Source of the DNA: CAYMRB01 sp964392615
GTDB lineage: Bacteria; Planctomycetota; UBA8108
Assembly (NCBI GenBank): GCA_964392615.1
Contig: CAYMRB010000538.1
Location: forward strand, 1-6,035
Direction of reading: 5' to 3'
DNA: 6,035 nt
In this document: positions 1 through 5,980 of the stretch, piece by piece
Position numbering within the stretch: position 1 is the stretch's first letter
Layout of the letters: every line of letters starts with the position of its first letter
Translations under genes and position numbers: made by a program
The notes under the pieces: model-generated
What the model saw: the letters and a program-made list of their open reading frames with translations, nothing else
Databases searched by the model: none
Told to the model about the DNA's origin: nothing

Positions 1-17
1 AAGCCAGCGGGCGGAGA

Positions 18-54
18 TGCCGCTCGAATGCACAGATATTTGTGAAAGGCGGCA
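18..54 (-). terminator. Possible 3'-end hairpin after the leftward unit, no U-tract
   Basis: An outer inverted repeat (TGCCGCT at 18-24, GGCGGCA at 48-54, one G-T wobble) encloses an inner one (CACAG at 31-35, TTGTG at 40-44, one wobble, ATAT loop). It begins immediately beyond the stop codon of the small leftward gene, where a transcript end would be expected. No run of U follows on the leftward transcript, so it is not a canonical intrinsic terminator. It could instead protect a 3' end or be a protein-binding dyad. The repeats are seen; the role is a guess. Confidence 0.25.
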
Positions 55-55
55 C

Positions 56-235
56 CTAGTGCGCGGCCTCGATCTTCCCCCGGCTCGGACGCTCCGGATC
101 GAAGTCCGGGTTGAGCTCGACGATGAGCCTGGCAACGCGAGCGCGCTCGGCGGCCGTGTCGTCGCAATGAGCCGTCGCGCCGACAGAGACGGCGATGAGG
201 ATCGCGACGAGCCCCGGATGCTGCTTCCAGTTCAT
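56..235 (-). CDS. Small exported hypothetical protein (59 aa)
   Basis: I do not recognise this protein. From ATG at 235 it has a classic signal-peptide shape: a short positive start (MNWKQH), a hydrophobic core (about residues 8-20, LVAILIAVSVGA) and a likely signal peptidase I site near ATA-HC. The mature part would be only about 36 residues, charged, with an Arg/Glu-rich helix-like stretch (ERARVARLIVELN) and a Pro/Asp-rich tail. C24 is not in a proper lipobox, since His precedes it. The ATG start is preferred over an in-frame GTG at 277, which abuts the previous gene's stop, because GAGGGG lies just before the ATG and this start places the hydrophobic segment at the N-terminus. It follows the glycosyltransferase by 42 bp and is probably cotranscribed. 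It may be a remnant of a longer gene, or no gene at all. Confidence 0.5.
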   Translation of the reverse strand: MNWKQHPGLVAILIAVSVGATAHCDDTAAERARVARLIVELNPDFDPERPSRGKIEAAH

Positions 236-277
236 GAGCCCCTCGAGTCTCTGTCGTCGAGAATCAGCCGAATGCAC

Positions 278-1366
278 TCACCGCCGCGCCGCCTCGAGCG
301 CGCGCCCCTCCTCGAGGTCGCGCAGCGCGTCTTCGTAGAACTCGACCGTCGCGTCGACCATCGGCTCGAGAGCGAAGTTCTTCTCGACCCACGCTCGAGC
401 GCGTGCGGCGACCGCCCGCATCTCATCGGGATTGCGCAGGACCTCGAGGATCTTCGCCGCGAGGAACTCGTCGTCGCCTTCGGGCACCAGATGTCCCGTG
501 ACCCCATCCTGCACGATGTGCAGCATCTCGCCGACGCCGCTCGCGATCAGCGGCTTGCGCATCGCCATCGCCTCGATCGCCGTGACCGCGACGCCCGTCT
601 TCAGAACCGGCGCCGCGACGATGTCGAACAGCCGGAACAGGTCCTGTCGCGCCGCGATGTGCGCGGAGAACGTGACGCTGAGGCGCAGATCGAGCTCGTG
701 GACCAATCGGCGCAGCTCGGGTTCCTGCGGGCCGTCGCCGACAACCGCGAAGTGCGCCTCGCAGCCCGCGTCGATGATACGCCGCGCGGCTCGAATCAGA
801 ACCTGATGTCCCTTGTCGCGCTGCAGCCGTCCGACCGAGCCGATGACCGGCAGTCGGTCGCCCTCGCCGCGCCATGGCTCCTCCTCGGCCGGAGAGAATC
901 CCTGGAGATCGACACCGCGCCGGATGACCCGCACCGAGTTCTTCGGCAGGTTCTGATCGTTGACGAGGGCCTCCCGGATCACCTCGTTGACGGCGATCGC
1001 CCCGCACAGGTTCGAGTCGTCCAGGACCGGCGCGTCGGGAACGGGTCGCGTGTGAACCGTGACCATCACCGGTTTGCCGAGCCGCGACGCGATTCGGCGT
1101 GCGAACGGCACGCTCCTCAGGCTCTGCACGTGAACGATGTCCGCGTCGTAGTCGCGGAGATACTGCAGCAGCTTGCGGAACGCGAACAGGTTGAACTTCG
1201 CGACGTAAGTCTCGACCCCGCGGGTGCGAAAATCGCCCGCGAGCTGCCCCCCGGTCGTGCAGAGCTGAACGCGATGGCCCCGCTCCATCAGCGCGCTGGC
1301 GAGGTCGATGGAGTAGGACGTCGCGCTGGCGTAATCGACTCGTTCGTTCAGGAAGAGCAATCGCAT
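278..1366 (-). CDS. GT4-family glycosyltransferase (GT-B fold)
   Basis: Predicted cytoplasmic, retaining sugar transferase of about 362 aa, the usual GT4 length. The N-terminal half (residues 1-165) has the acceptor-side Rossmann fold: MRLLFLNERVDYASAT, then DIVHVQS (76-82) and VTVHTRP (102-108). The C-terminal half has the donor-side GT4 signatures: IGSVGRLQRDKGH (175-187), FAVVGDGP (206-213), and AIEAMAMRKPLIAS (263-276) followed by GVGEMLHIVQDG. In the EX7E motif the second Glu is E265, but the first position is Thr257. ATG at 1366 is chosen because homology-like sequence starts there; the frame is open upstream but would overlap queC. No clear Shine-Dalgarno is visible. The start lies 25 bp beyond the queC stop, so the two are probably cotranscribed. 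Donor and acceptor cannot be read from the sequence; a role in the neighbouring polysaccharide pathway is inferred from context. Confidence 0.9.
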   Translation of the reverse strand: MRLLFLNERVDYASATSYSIDLASALMERGHRVQLCTTGGQLAGDFRTRGVETYVAKFNLFAFRKLLQYLRDYDADIVHVQSLRSVPFARRIASRLGKPVMVTVHTRPVPDAPVLDDSNLCGAIAVNEVIREALVNDQNLPKNSVRVIRRGVDLQGFSPAEEEPWRGEGDRLPVIGSVGRLQRDKGHQVLIRAARRIIDAGCEAHFAVVGDGPQEPELRRLVHELDLRLSVTFSAHIAARQDLFRLFDIVAAPVLKTGVAVTAIEAMAMRKPLIASGVGEMLHIVQDGVTGHLVPEGDDEFLAAKILEVLRNPDEMRAVAARARAWVEKNFALEPMVDATVEFYEDALRDLEEGRALEAARR

Positions 1367-1391
1367 CGCGTCAGAGCGGTTGAAACCGTGT

Positions 1392-2132
1392 TCACTGGGC
1401 GTCGGAGCCCGCGTAGCGCGTCGGATCCGGCACGCCGACAGTCTCGAAGCCGCGACGGCGCAGGGCGCAGCTATCGCACTGCCCGCACGCGACGAAGTCG
1501 TCACCCGCCGGTCGGGGGGCGTAACAGCTCCACGTCCGCGAGTAGTCGACTCCCAGGTCCAGTCCCGTGCGGATGATCTCGGCCTTCGTCTTGTCGATCA
1601 AGGGCGCGCGAATCCGCACGCGCTGCCCCCCTTCGGTCGTCGACCGGCATGCGACGTTCGCGAGAGCCTCGAACGCGGCGATGAACTCGGGCCGGCAATC
1701 CGGGTACCCGGAGTAGTCGAGCGCGTTGACACCGATGAAGATCTCCGCGATCTCGAGCACCTCGGCCCACGCCAGGGCCAGCGACAGAAACACCGTGTTC
1801 CGCGCCGGCACGTACGTCGGCGGAACCGGACCGTCCGCGATGGCGTCATCGGCTCGCCCCATCGGCACGTCGATCGCGTCGGACGTCAACGCCGACCCTC
1901 CCGCGTCGCGCAGGTCGATATCCTGCAATCGGTACTCGACGCCGAGCTCCCGCGCGAGCGCCAGCGCCCGCTCCACCTCGACCTCGTGCCGCTGACCGTA
2001 GCGGAAGATCAACGCGACCGGATCGAAGCCGGCGGATCGCGCCAGATGCAGCGTCGTCGTCGAGTCCAACCCGCCGCTGAAGAGTACGAGAGCTCGCGTC
2101 ACGCGAGTCGGGTCCTGGCAGATCGTGGCCAT
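1392..2132 (-). CDS. queC: 7-cyano-7-deazaguanine synthase QueC
   Basis: QueC converts 7-carboxy-7-deazaguanine to preQ0 with ammonia and ATP, in the cytoplasm, for queuosine tRNA modification or other deazapurines. From ATG at 2132 (246 aa) the PP-loop SGGLDST is at residues 19-25, followed by the family blocks FRYGQRH (43-49), YVPARN (107-112), and GVNALDYSGYPDCRPEF (134-150). The four zinc-binding cysteines are present as C203 and the cluster C216-x2-C219-x2-C222. An in-frame GTG at 2102 would give a 236-aa protein starting MTRALVLFSGG, closer to the E. coli start (MKRAVVVFSGG); AGGA lies about 10 nt before it, so this start is a real alternative. It is first in the leftward unit. No other queuosine genes (queD, queE, folE, queF) are in the window, so it is isolated from its pathway here. 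The identification is secure. Confidence 0.97.
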   Translation of the reverse strand: MATICQDPTRVTRALVLFSGGLDSTTTLHLARSAGFDPVALIFRYGQRHEVEVERALALARELGVEYRLQDIDLRDAGGSALTSDAIDVPMGRADDAIADGPVPPTYVPARNTVFLSLALAWAEVLEIAEIFIGVNALDYSGYPDCRPEFIAAFEALANVACRSTTEGGQRVRIRAPLIDKTKAEIIRTGLDLGVDYSRTWSCYAPRPAGDDFVACGQCDSCALRRRGFETVGVPDPTRYAGSDAQ

Positions 2133-2149
2133 CCGAGGCCCCCGCCTGG

Positions 2150-2161
2150 GCCGCCGGCGGC
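2150..2161. repeat. Perfect 12-bp palindrome upstream of queC
   Basis: GCCGCCGGCGGC reads the same on both strands and lies 17 bp before the queC ATG, inside the predicted queC leader. It could be an operator half-site pair or a short RNA hairpin (GCCG/CGGC, four-base loop). In DNA this rich in G+C such a palindrome may be chance. Confidence 0.3.
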
Positions 2162-2169
2162 GACCCCCT

Positions 2170-2197
2170 TTGACAGAACGCGAACCTCCGGTAAAAT
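2170..2197 (+). promoter_or_regulatory. Sigma-70-type promoter for the epimerase unit
   Basis: A perfect -35 hexamer TTGACA (2170-2175) and a 5-of-6 -10 hexamer TAAAAT (2192-2197) are separated by 16 bp. Transcription would start near 2204-2205 and run right into the epimerase with a leader of about 185 nt. Both hexamers stand out in the surrounding G+C-rich DNA. Activity is inferred from sequence only. Confidence 0.6.
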
Positions 2198-2205
2198 CCA
2201 GCGCA

Positions 2206-2234
2206 ATCAGAACTTCTCGCACCGATCCTGTCAA
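2206..2234 (-). promoter_or_regulatory. Sigma-70-type promoter for the queC unit
   Basis: Read on the minus strand, TTGACA (2234-2229) is followed after 17 bp by TCTGAT (2211-2206), which matches TATAAT at 4 of 6 positions. Transcription would start near 2199 and run left to queC, giving a leader of about 65 nt to the ATG at 2132. The -35 is perfect; the -10 is weaker than that of the facing promoter. Confidence 0.45.
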
Positions 2235-2241
2235 GCCGCCC

Positions 2242-2315
2242 GGCACCCGATACATCGAGAGTCCCCGTTCGTCGATTGGCGCAACGGGCTTGGAGGTGCC
2301 GCTGCGGGCACCCGA
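2242..2315 (+). repeat. 9-nt direct repeat GGCACCCGA (two copies)
   Basis: GGCACCCGA occurs at 2242-2250 and 2307-2315 within the epimerase leader. The first six bases of each copy are complementary to GGTGCC at 2295-2300, so the two copies could compete for one partner in the RNA. Confidence 0.5.
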
Positions 2316-2377
2316 ACAGTGCCCGTAGAATCAATGGCTCGTACGGTGGGTCGCATGGGCGGCTCGAGAAGTTCCTG

Positions 2378-2384
2378 AGGAGGT
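2378..2384 (+). promoter_or_regulatory. Strong Shine-Dalgarno fixing the epimerase GTG start
   Basis: AGGAGGT lies 5 nt before GTG at 2390. It is the best ribosome binding site in the window and settles the start against the open in-frame stretch that begins at 2276. Confidence 0.85.
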
Positions 2385-2389
2385 GGAGC

Positions 2390-3361
2390 GTGAAGGTCCT
2401 CATCACCGGTGCGGCTGGTTTCATCGGTTCGTTCGTCAGCGAGCGGATGCTGGCCGAGGGACACGACGTCGTCGGACTCGATAACTTCGATCCGTACTAC
2501 GACGAGGCGATCAAACGTCGCAACGTCGCGGCGGTGGCGGCGGTTCCGGGTGCGGAGCGCTTCCAGCTGATCGAAGGCGACTTCCGCGACCGCGAGCTCA
2601 TCGACGGCCTGTTCCGAGACCACGAGCCGCGGGCGGTCATCCACCTCGGCGCTCGCGCCGGAGTGCGCCCGTCCCTCGAAAACGCGCCGCTGTACGTCGA
2701 CGTCAATCTCGTCGGCACGACGAACCTGCTGGACGCGAGCCGCCACCACGGCGTCGAACGCTTCGTCTTCGCGTCGTCGTCCTCGGTCTACGGCGCCCGA
2801 CCGGCAGAGCCGTTCCGCGAGGACGATGACGTCGATCGCCCCGTCTCGCCGTACGCGGCGACGAAGCGCTCCGGCGAGCTCATCGCGTACACGTATCACA
2901 ACCTCTTCGGCCTGCCGATCACGTGCCTGCGCTTCTTCACGGTCTACGGGCCGCGGCAGCGTCCAGAGATGGCGATCCACTACTTCACGCGAGCGATCGC
3001 GGCCGGCGAGCCCATCAACGTGTTCGGCGACGGCAGCGCACGCCGGGACTTCACGTACATCACGGACATCGTCGACGGCATCTACGCCTCGTTCGAGAAC
3101 TGCACGGACTATCACGTCTACAACCTGGGCGGCGGGCAGAATGTCGTCCTGCGCGACCTCATCGCGTTGATCGAAAACGCGCTCGGCACGCAGGCGAAGA
3201 TCAACTTCCTGCCGGCGGAGCCCGGCGATGTACCGACGACGTTCGCCGACACGACACGAGCGCGCGAGGAGCTCGCCTACGACCCGAAGGTGATGGTCGC
3301 AGACGGCGTCCCGATGTTCGTCGACTGGTTCAGAGCGCAGGAGAAGGTCCTGCAGACATAG
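2390..3361 (+). CDS. NAD-dependent nucleotide-sugar epimerase, UDP-glucuronate 4-epimerase-like
   Basis: Extended short-chain dehydrogenase/reductase of 323 aa, the normal family length, acting on a UDP-sugar in the cytoplasm. Residues 7-13 (GAAGFIG) form the GxxGxxG NAD-binding loop, and D31 with NFDPYYD fits the adenosine-ribose site. The active site is complete: S130 in ASSSSVYG, and Y155 with K159 in SPYAATK. RFFTVYGPRQRPEMAIHYF (181-199) and EPGDVPTTFADT (277-288) resemble enzymes annotated as UDP-glucuronate 4-epimerases rather than classical GalE. The likely product is therefore UDP-galacturonate, but UDP-glucose or N-acetyl sugars cannot be excluded. It starts at GTG behind a strong ribosome binding site, heads the rightward unit, and precedes the sugar transferase by 47 bp. 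It probably supplies an activated sugar to that pathway. Confidence 0.93.
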   Translation: MKVLITGAAGFIGSFVSERMLAEGHDVVGLDNFDPYYDEAIKRRNVAAVAAVPGAERFQLIEGDFRDRELIDGLFRDHEPRAVIHLGARAGVRPSLENAPLYVDVNLVGTTNLLDASRHHGVERFVFASSSSVYGARPAEPFREDDDVDRPVSPYAATKRSGELIAYTYHNLFGLPITCLRFFTVYGPRQRPEMAIHYFTRAIAAGEPINVFGDGSARRDFTYITDIVDGIYASFENCTDYHVYNLGGGQNVVLRDLIALIENALGTQAKINFLPAEPGDVPTTFADTTRAREELAYDPKVMVADGVPMFVDWFRAQEKVLQT

Positions 3362-3408
3362 CAACGATGGTCGAAAGCGCGCGAGAGCGATAGGGGAAGC
3401 GAGAGGGG

Positions 3409-4809
3409 ATGCTTCGGGAGTACCACTACGTCTGGCGGGGAGCGTTCATCGCGCTCGACCTGAGCCTGTCCGCGGCCGCGTTCCTGCTGGCCTACTACGT
3501 GCGCTTCCTCCCACCCGTGATCGCGAAGTACGGCCCCGATGTCGTCCCGGCGTTCATCGAGTACGTAAAGGTCCTACCGGTCCTCTGCGTGCTCCATTGG
3601 TCGACGAATACGTACTTCCATCTCTACCACCCACGCCGCATCACGAGCTTCCTCGACGAGTTCGCCGACATCGTCAAGTCGAACGTCACGACCGTCCTGC
3701 TCCTGATGACGTTCTTCTTCTTCAACAGGAGCTTCTCGTACGCGCGCACGATCGTCGTCATCTTCGCCGTGCTCAATCCGCTGACGCTGATGGCGTTCCG
3801 GATGACCCTGCGCAGCGGGCTTCGCCTGTTGCGATCCAGAGGCTACAACCAGCGCCACATTCTGATCCTGGGCACGGGCCGGCCCGCACAAGCCCTGATT
3901 CACCGTCTGCACCGCAACCGGTGGACCGGCCTCAGCATCAGCGGCCTCCTGAGTCTCGGCGCAGAGCGCGTCGGGCACCACATTCACGGCGTTCCCGTGA
4001 TCGGGACAGTCGAGGATCTCGAGAAGGTGCTCGACGAGCATTCGGTCGACCAGGTCTACATCGCCGTAAACTTCCGGCGGCGACGCCGCACAGAGGGAAT
4101 CATCAAGCTCCTCGCCGACCGGCTCGTACCGGTGCGCATCGTTCCCGACGTCGGGGCGCTTTTTTCGAATCAGGACCTCACCGACTTCGACGGCCTGCCG
4201 GTCGTCAGCGTCTGGGAGAACCGACTCTGCGGGTGGAACGCATTCAGCAAGCGGGTCCTCGACGTCGCGATCGCTCTCCTCGGCCTCGTCGGATTCCTGC
4301 CGGTGCTGCTGTCCATCGCCGGGCTGATCAAGGTGACCTCGCGCGGTCCGATCTTCTTCGTCCAGAAGCGCATGAGCCTCGACGGCAGCATCTTTCCGAT
4401 CCTGAAGTTCCGGACGATGCTCGCGGATGCCGAGGAACGCACCGGGTGGACGTCGCGCGATGACGATCGCTGCACACGCCTCGGTCGCTTTCTTCGCCGC
4501 ACGAGTCTCGACGAGCTGCCGCAGCTCTTCAACGTGCTGATCGGTCATATGTCGCTCGTCGGCCCGCGCCCCGAACGTCCCGTGCTGATCGAAGAGTTCC
4601 GCCAGTCCATTCCCCAATACATGATGCGCCACCAGATCAAGGCCGGCATGACCGGCTGGGCGCAGGTCAACGGCTGGCGCGGCGACACGTCGCTGCGCAA
4701 GCGTGTGCAGTACGACCTCTACTACCTGCGACACTGGTCGATCTGGTTCGACCTCAAGATCCTCCTCCTGACGGTCCTGCGCGGGTTCGCGCATCGCAAT
4801 GCCCATTGA
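3409..4809 (+). CDS. Polyprenyl-phosphate hexose-1-phosphate transferase (WcaJ/PssY-like initiating enzyme)
   Basis: Initiates polysaccharide repeat units by moving a sugar-1-phosphate from a UDP-sugar to undecaprenyl phosphate at the inner membrane. The 466 aa follow the long WcaJ architecture. There are hydrophobic membrane segments at about 11-33, 53-70, 92-106 and 112-130. A Rossmann-like domain with HILILGTGRPA (150-160) extends to about 245. The membrane-associated catalytic domain runs from about 279, with its hydrophobic helix at 283-308. Catalytic-domain motifs are intact: KFRTM (333-337), the Asp-Glu pair D368-E369 in TSLDELPQLFNVL, SLVGPRP (382-388), and KAGMTGWAQVNG (411-422). The upstream sequence is purine-rich (AGGGGAAGCGAGAGGGG, ending at the ATG). 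The sugar, often glucose or galactose in this family, cannot be told. The last 11 bp overlap the next gene, which suggests translational coupling. Confidence 0.95.
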   Translation: MLREYHYVWRGAFIALDLSLSAAAFLLAYYVRFLPPVIAKYGPDVVPAFIEYVKVLPVLCVLHWSTNTYFHLYHPRRITSFLDEFADIVKSNVTTVLLLMTFFFFNRSFSYARTIVVIFAVLNPLTLMAFRMTLRSGLRLLRSRGYNQRHILILGTGRPAQALIHRLHRNRWTGLSISGLLSLGAERVGHHIHGVPVIGTVEDLEKVLDEHSVDQVYIAVNFRRRRRTEGIIKLLADRLVPVRIVPDVGALFSNQDLTDFDGLPVVSVWENRLCGWNAFSKRVLDVAIALLGLVGFLPVLLSIAGLIKVTSRGPIFFVQKRMSLDGSIFPILKFRTMLADAEERTGWTSRDDDRCTRLGRFLRRTSLDELPQLFNVLIGHMSLVGPRPERPVLIEEFRQSIPQYMMRHQIKAGMTGWAQVNGWRGDTSLRKRVQYDLYYLRHWSIWFDLKILLLTVLRGFAHRNAH

Positions 4810-5968
4810 ATCGACCGCGAGTCGAGAGACCGGGCCCGGCGGCCTGGCGGATCTCCGGGTCGCTATCGTGCACGATTGGTTGACCGGCATGCGGGGCGGC
4901 GAGGCCGTACTCGAGGTCTTGTGCGACGTCTTTCCGCGCGCGGAAATCTACACGCTGGTCCACATTCACGGGAGCGTGTCGCCCACGATCGAGCGGCTTC
5001 CGATCCACGCTTCACCGCTGATGCGGCTGCCGTTCGTGCGCCGGCGCTACCGGTACTATCTGCCCCTCTTCCCGTGGGCAGTCGGTCGCCTCGATGTCAG
5101 CGAACACGATCTCATCGTGTCGACCAGCCATTGCGCCGCCAAGGGCATCCCGACGCGCGGGTTGCGGCACTGGTGCTATTGCCACACGCCCATGCGCTAC
5201 GTGTGGGATCGCTTCGACGATTACTTCGGGCCCGGTCGGCCGACCTTGTCGCGATTCGCCGCGCGGCTGTTCCGCCGCCGGCTCCAGCGCTGGGACGTCA
5301 GGACGAGCGCGACGGTCGATCGCTTCGTCGCCAACTCGCACTACGTCGCCGGGCGCATTCGTAGGTACTACGACCGCGACGCTGCGGTCATCTGGCCGCC
5401 GGTTCGCGCCGAGCGCTTTCGGGTCGCACCACGCGCTGACGTCGAGGACTTCTACCTCATCGTCTCGGCGCTCGCGCCGTACAAGCGCATCGACCTCGCC
5501 ATCGAAGCGTGCCGCCATGCGGGACGCCGCCTCGTCATCGTCGGCAAGGGGCAAGACGATGCGCGCCTCCGTGCCCTGGCGCGAACGGGCGACGTGGAGC
5601 TCCGCGGCTGGCAGAGCGACGATGCGGTGGCCGACCTGATGTCGCGCTGCCGCGCATTCGTGCTGCCGGGCGAAGAGGACTTCGGAATCACTCCGCTCGA
5701 AGCGATGGCTGCGGGGCGCCCCGTGATCGCGCTCGGCCAGGGAGGCGCGCTCGAGACGGTCGTCGACGCGCAGCGCTCGACCGACAAGGCCCCCACCGGC
5801 GTCCTGTTCGCCGAGCCCACCGTCGACAGCCTCGTCGACGCCATCGAGCGTTTCGAAGCGGAGATCGACGCGTTCGATCCGGAGGCGCTGCGCGCGTACG
5901 CGGAGACGTTCTCGACAGAGGTGTTCCGGTCGCGCATCGTGGAGGATCTGGAACGGTTCGTCGGGTAG
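4799..5968 (+). CDS. GT4-family glycosyltransferase, mannosyltransferase-like
   Basis: Cytoplasmic retaining GT-B glycosyltransferase of 389 aa that likely adds a sugar to the lipid-linked acceptor made by the preceding enzyme. The acceptor domain begins at about residue 20 with RVAIVHDWLTGMRGGE (20-35). CYCHTPMRYVWDRFDDYF (126-143) is a block I associate with GT4 enzymes of exopolysaccharide and O-antigen clusters, many annotated as mannosyltransferases. The donor domain has VSALAPYKR (222-230), LVIVGKG (245-251), and a complete EX7E motif, E293 to E301, in EEDFGITPLEAMAAGRPVI. ATG at 4799 lies inside the end of the sugar transferase gene. No Shine-Dalgarno is obvious, so re-initiation after the upstream stop is plausible. 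The first 18 or so residues are low in conserved character. Donor identity is unproven. The stop is followed in the same frame by codons for an Asp-Ser repeat. Confidence 0.93.
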   Translation: MPIESTASRETGPGGLADLRVAIVHDWLTGMRGGEAVLEVLCDVFPRAEIYTLVHIHGSVSPTIERLPIHASPLMRLPFVRRRYRYYLPLFPWAVGRLDVSEHDLIVSTSHCAAKGIPTRGLRHWCYCHTPMRYVWDRFDDYFGPGRPTLSRFAARLFRRRLQRWDVRTSATVDRFVANSHYVAGRIRRYYDRDAAVIWPPVRAERFRVAPRADVEDFYLIVSALAPYKRIDLAIEACRHAGRRLVIVGKGQDDARLRALARTGDVELRGWQSDDAVADLMSRCRAFVLPGEEDFGITPLEAMAAGRPVIALGQGGALETVVDAQRSTDKAPTGVLFAEPTVDSLVDAIERFEAEIDAFDPEALRAYAETFSTEVFRSRIVEDLERFVG

Positions 5969-5980
5969 GTCGAAGCGGAC

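Larger units (their letters stand above)
2205..2389 (+). promoter_or_regulatory. Long structured 5' leader of the epimerase unit
   Basis: This stretch carries no recognisable gene but has dense self-complementarity. An outer pair AGCCGCCC (2234-2241) and GGGCGGCT (2357-2364) could close the whole leader. Inside are a hairpin at 2264-2288 (CCCGTT with AACGGG, inner CGTC with GGCG, one bulged C, loop GATT), a hairpin at 2295-2312 (GGTGCC/GGCACC, 6-nt loop), and an overlapping, mutually exclusive hairpin at 2302-2328 (10 pairs including one G-U, 7-nt loop). The Shine-Dalgarno lies 13 nt past the outer stem. No U-tract follows any stem, so control of translation is more likely than intrinsic termination. 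The inverted repeats are seen; the regulatory function is inferred. Confidence 0.4.

Noticed and set aside
17..1576. A 519-codon open frame on the plus strand, the longest in the window
   Set aside because: It lies antisense to the glycosyltransferase and the end of queC, both with clear family motifs. Its translation is Arg/Asp-rich with no recognisable domain, as expected for the antisense of G+C-rich genes.
2133..2200. preQ1 riboswitch upstream of queC
   Set aside because: Only a GAGGTTC-like fragment is present (minus strand, about 2190-2184). The matching CCTC arm and the A-rich pseudoknot tail are missing.
2276..2389. In-frame N-terminal extension of the epimerase to a TTG at 2276
   Set aside because: The NAD-binding loop should start within a few residues of the N-terminus, and the AGGAGGT site positions the ribosome at GTG 2390.
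2205..2389. ops/JUMPStart element or c-di-GMP riboswitch in the polysaccharide leader
   Set aside because: No GGCGGTAG-type ops core and no GEMM core sequence were found; short fragments such as GTAG and GGGCGG are not enough.
2231..3364. A 377-codon open frame antisense to the epimerase
   Set aside because: The plus strand encodes an intact epimerase with its full active site; the antisense product is low-complexity, charged and motif-free.
4160..4165. Six-T run inside the sugar transferase gene as a slippage site
   Set aside because: The frame is correct and continuous through the run with conserved motifs on both sides, so there is no evidence of programmed frameshifting.
3574..4890. A 438-codon open frame antisense to the sugar transferase
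   Set aside because: It covers a gene with complete membrane and catalytic motifs and has no membrane segments or domains of its own.
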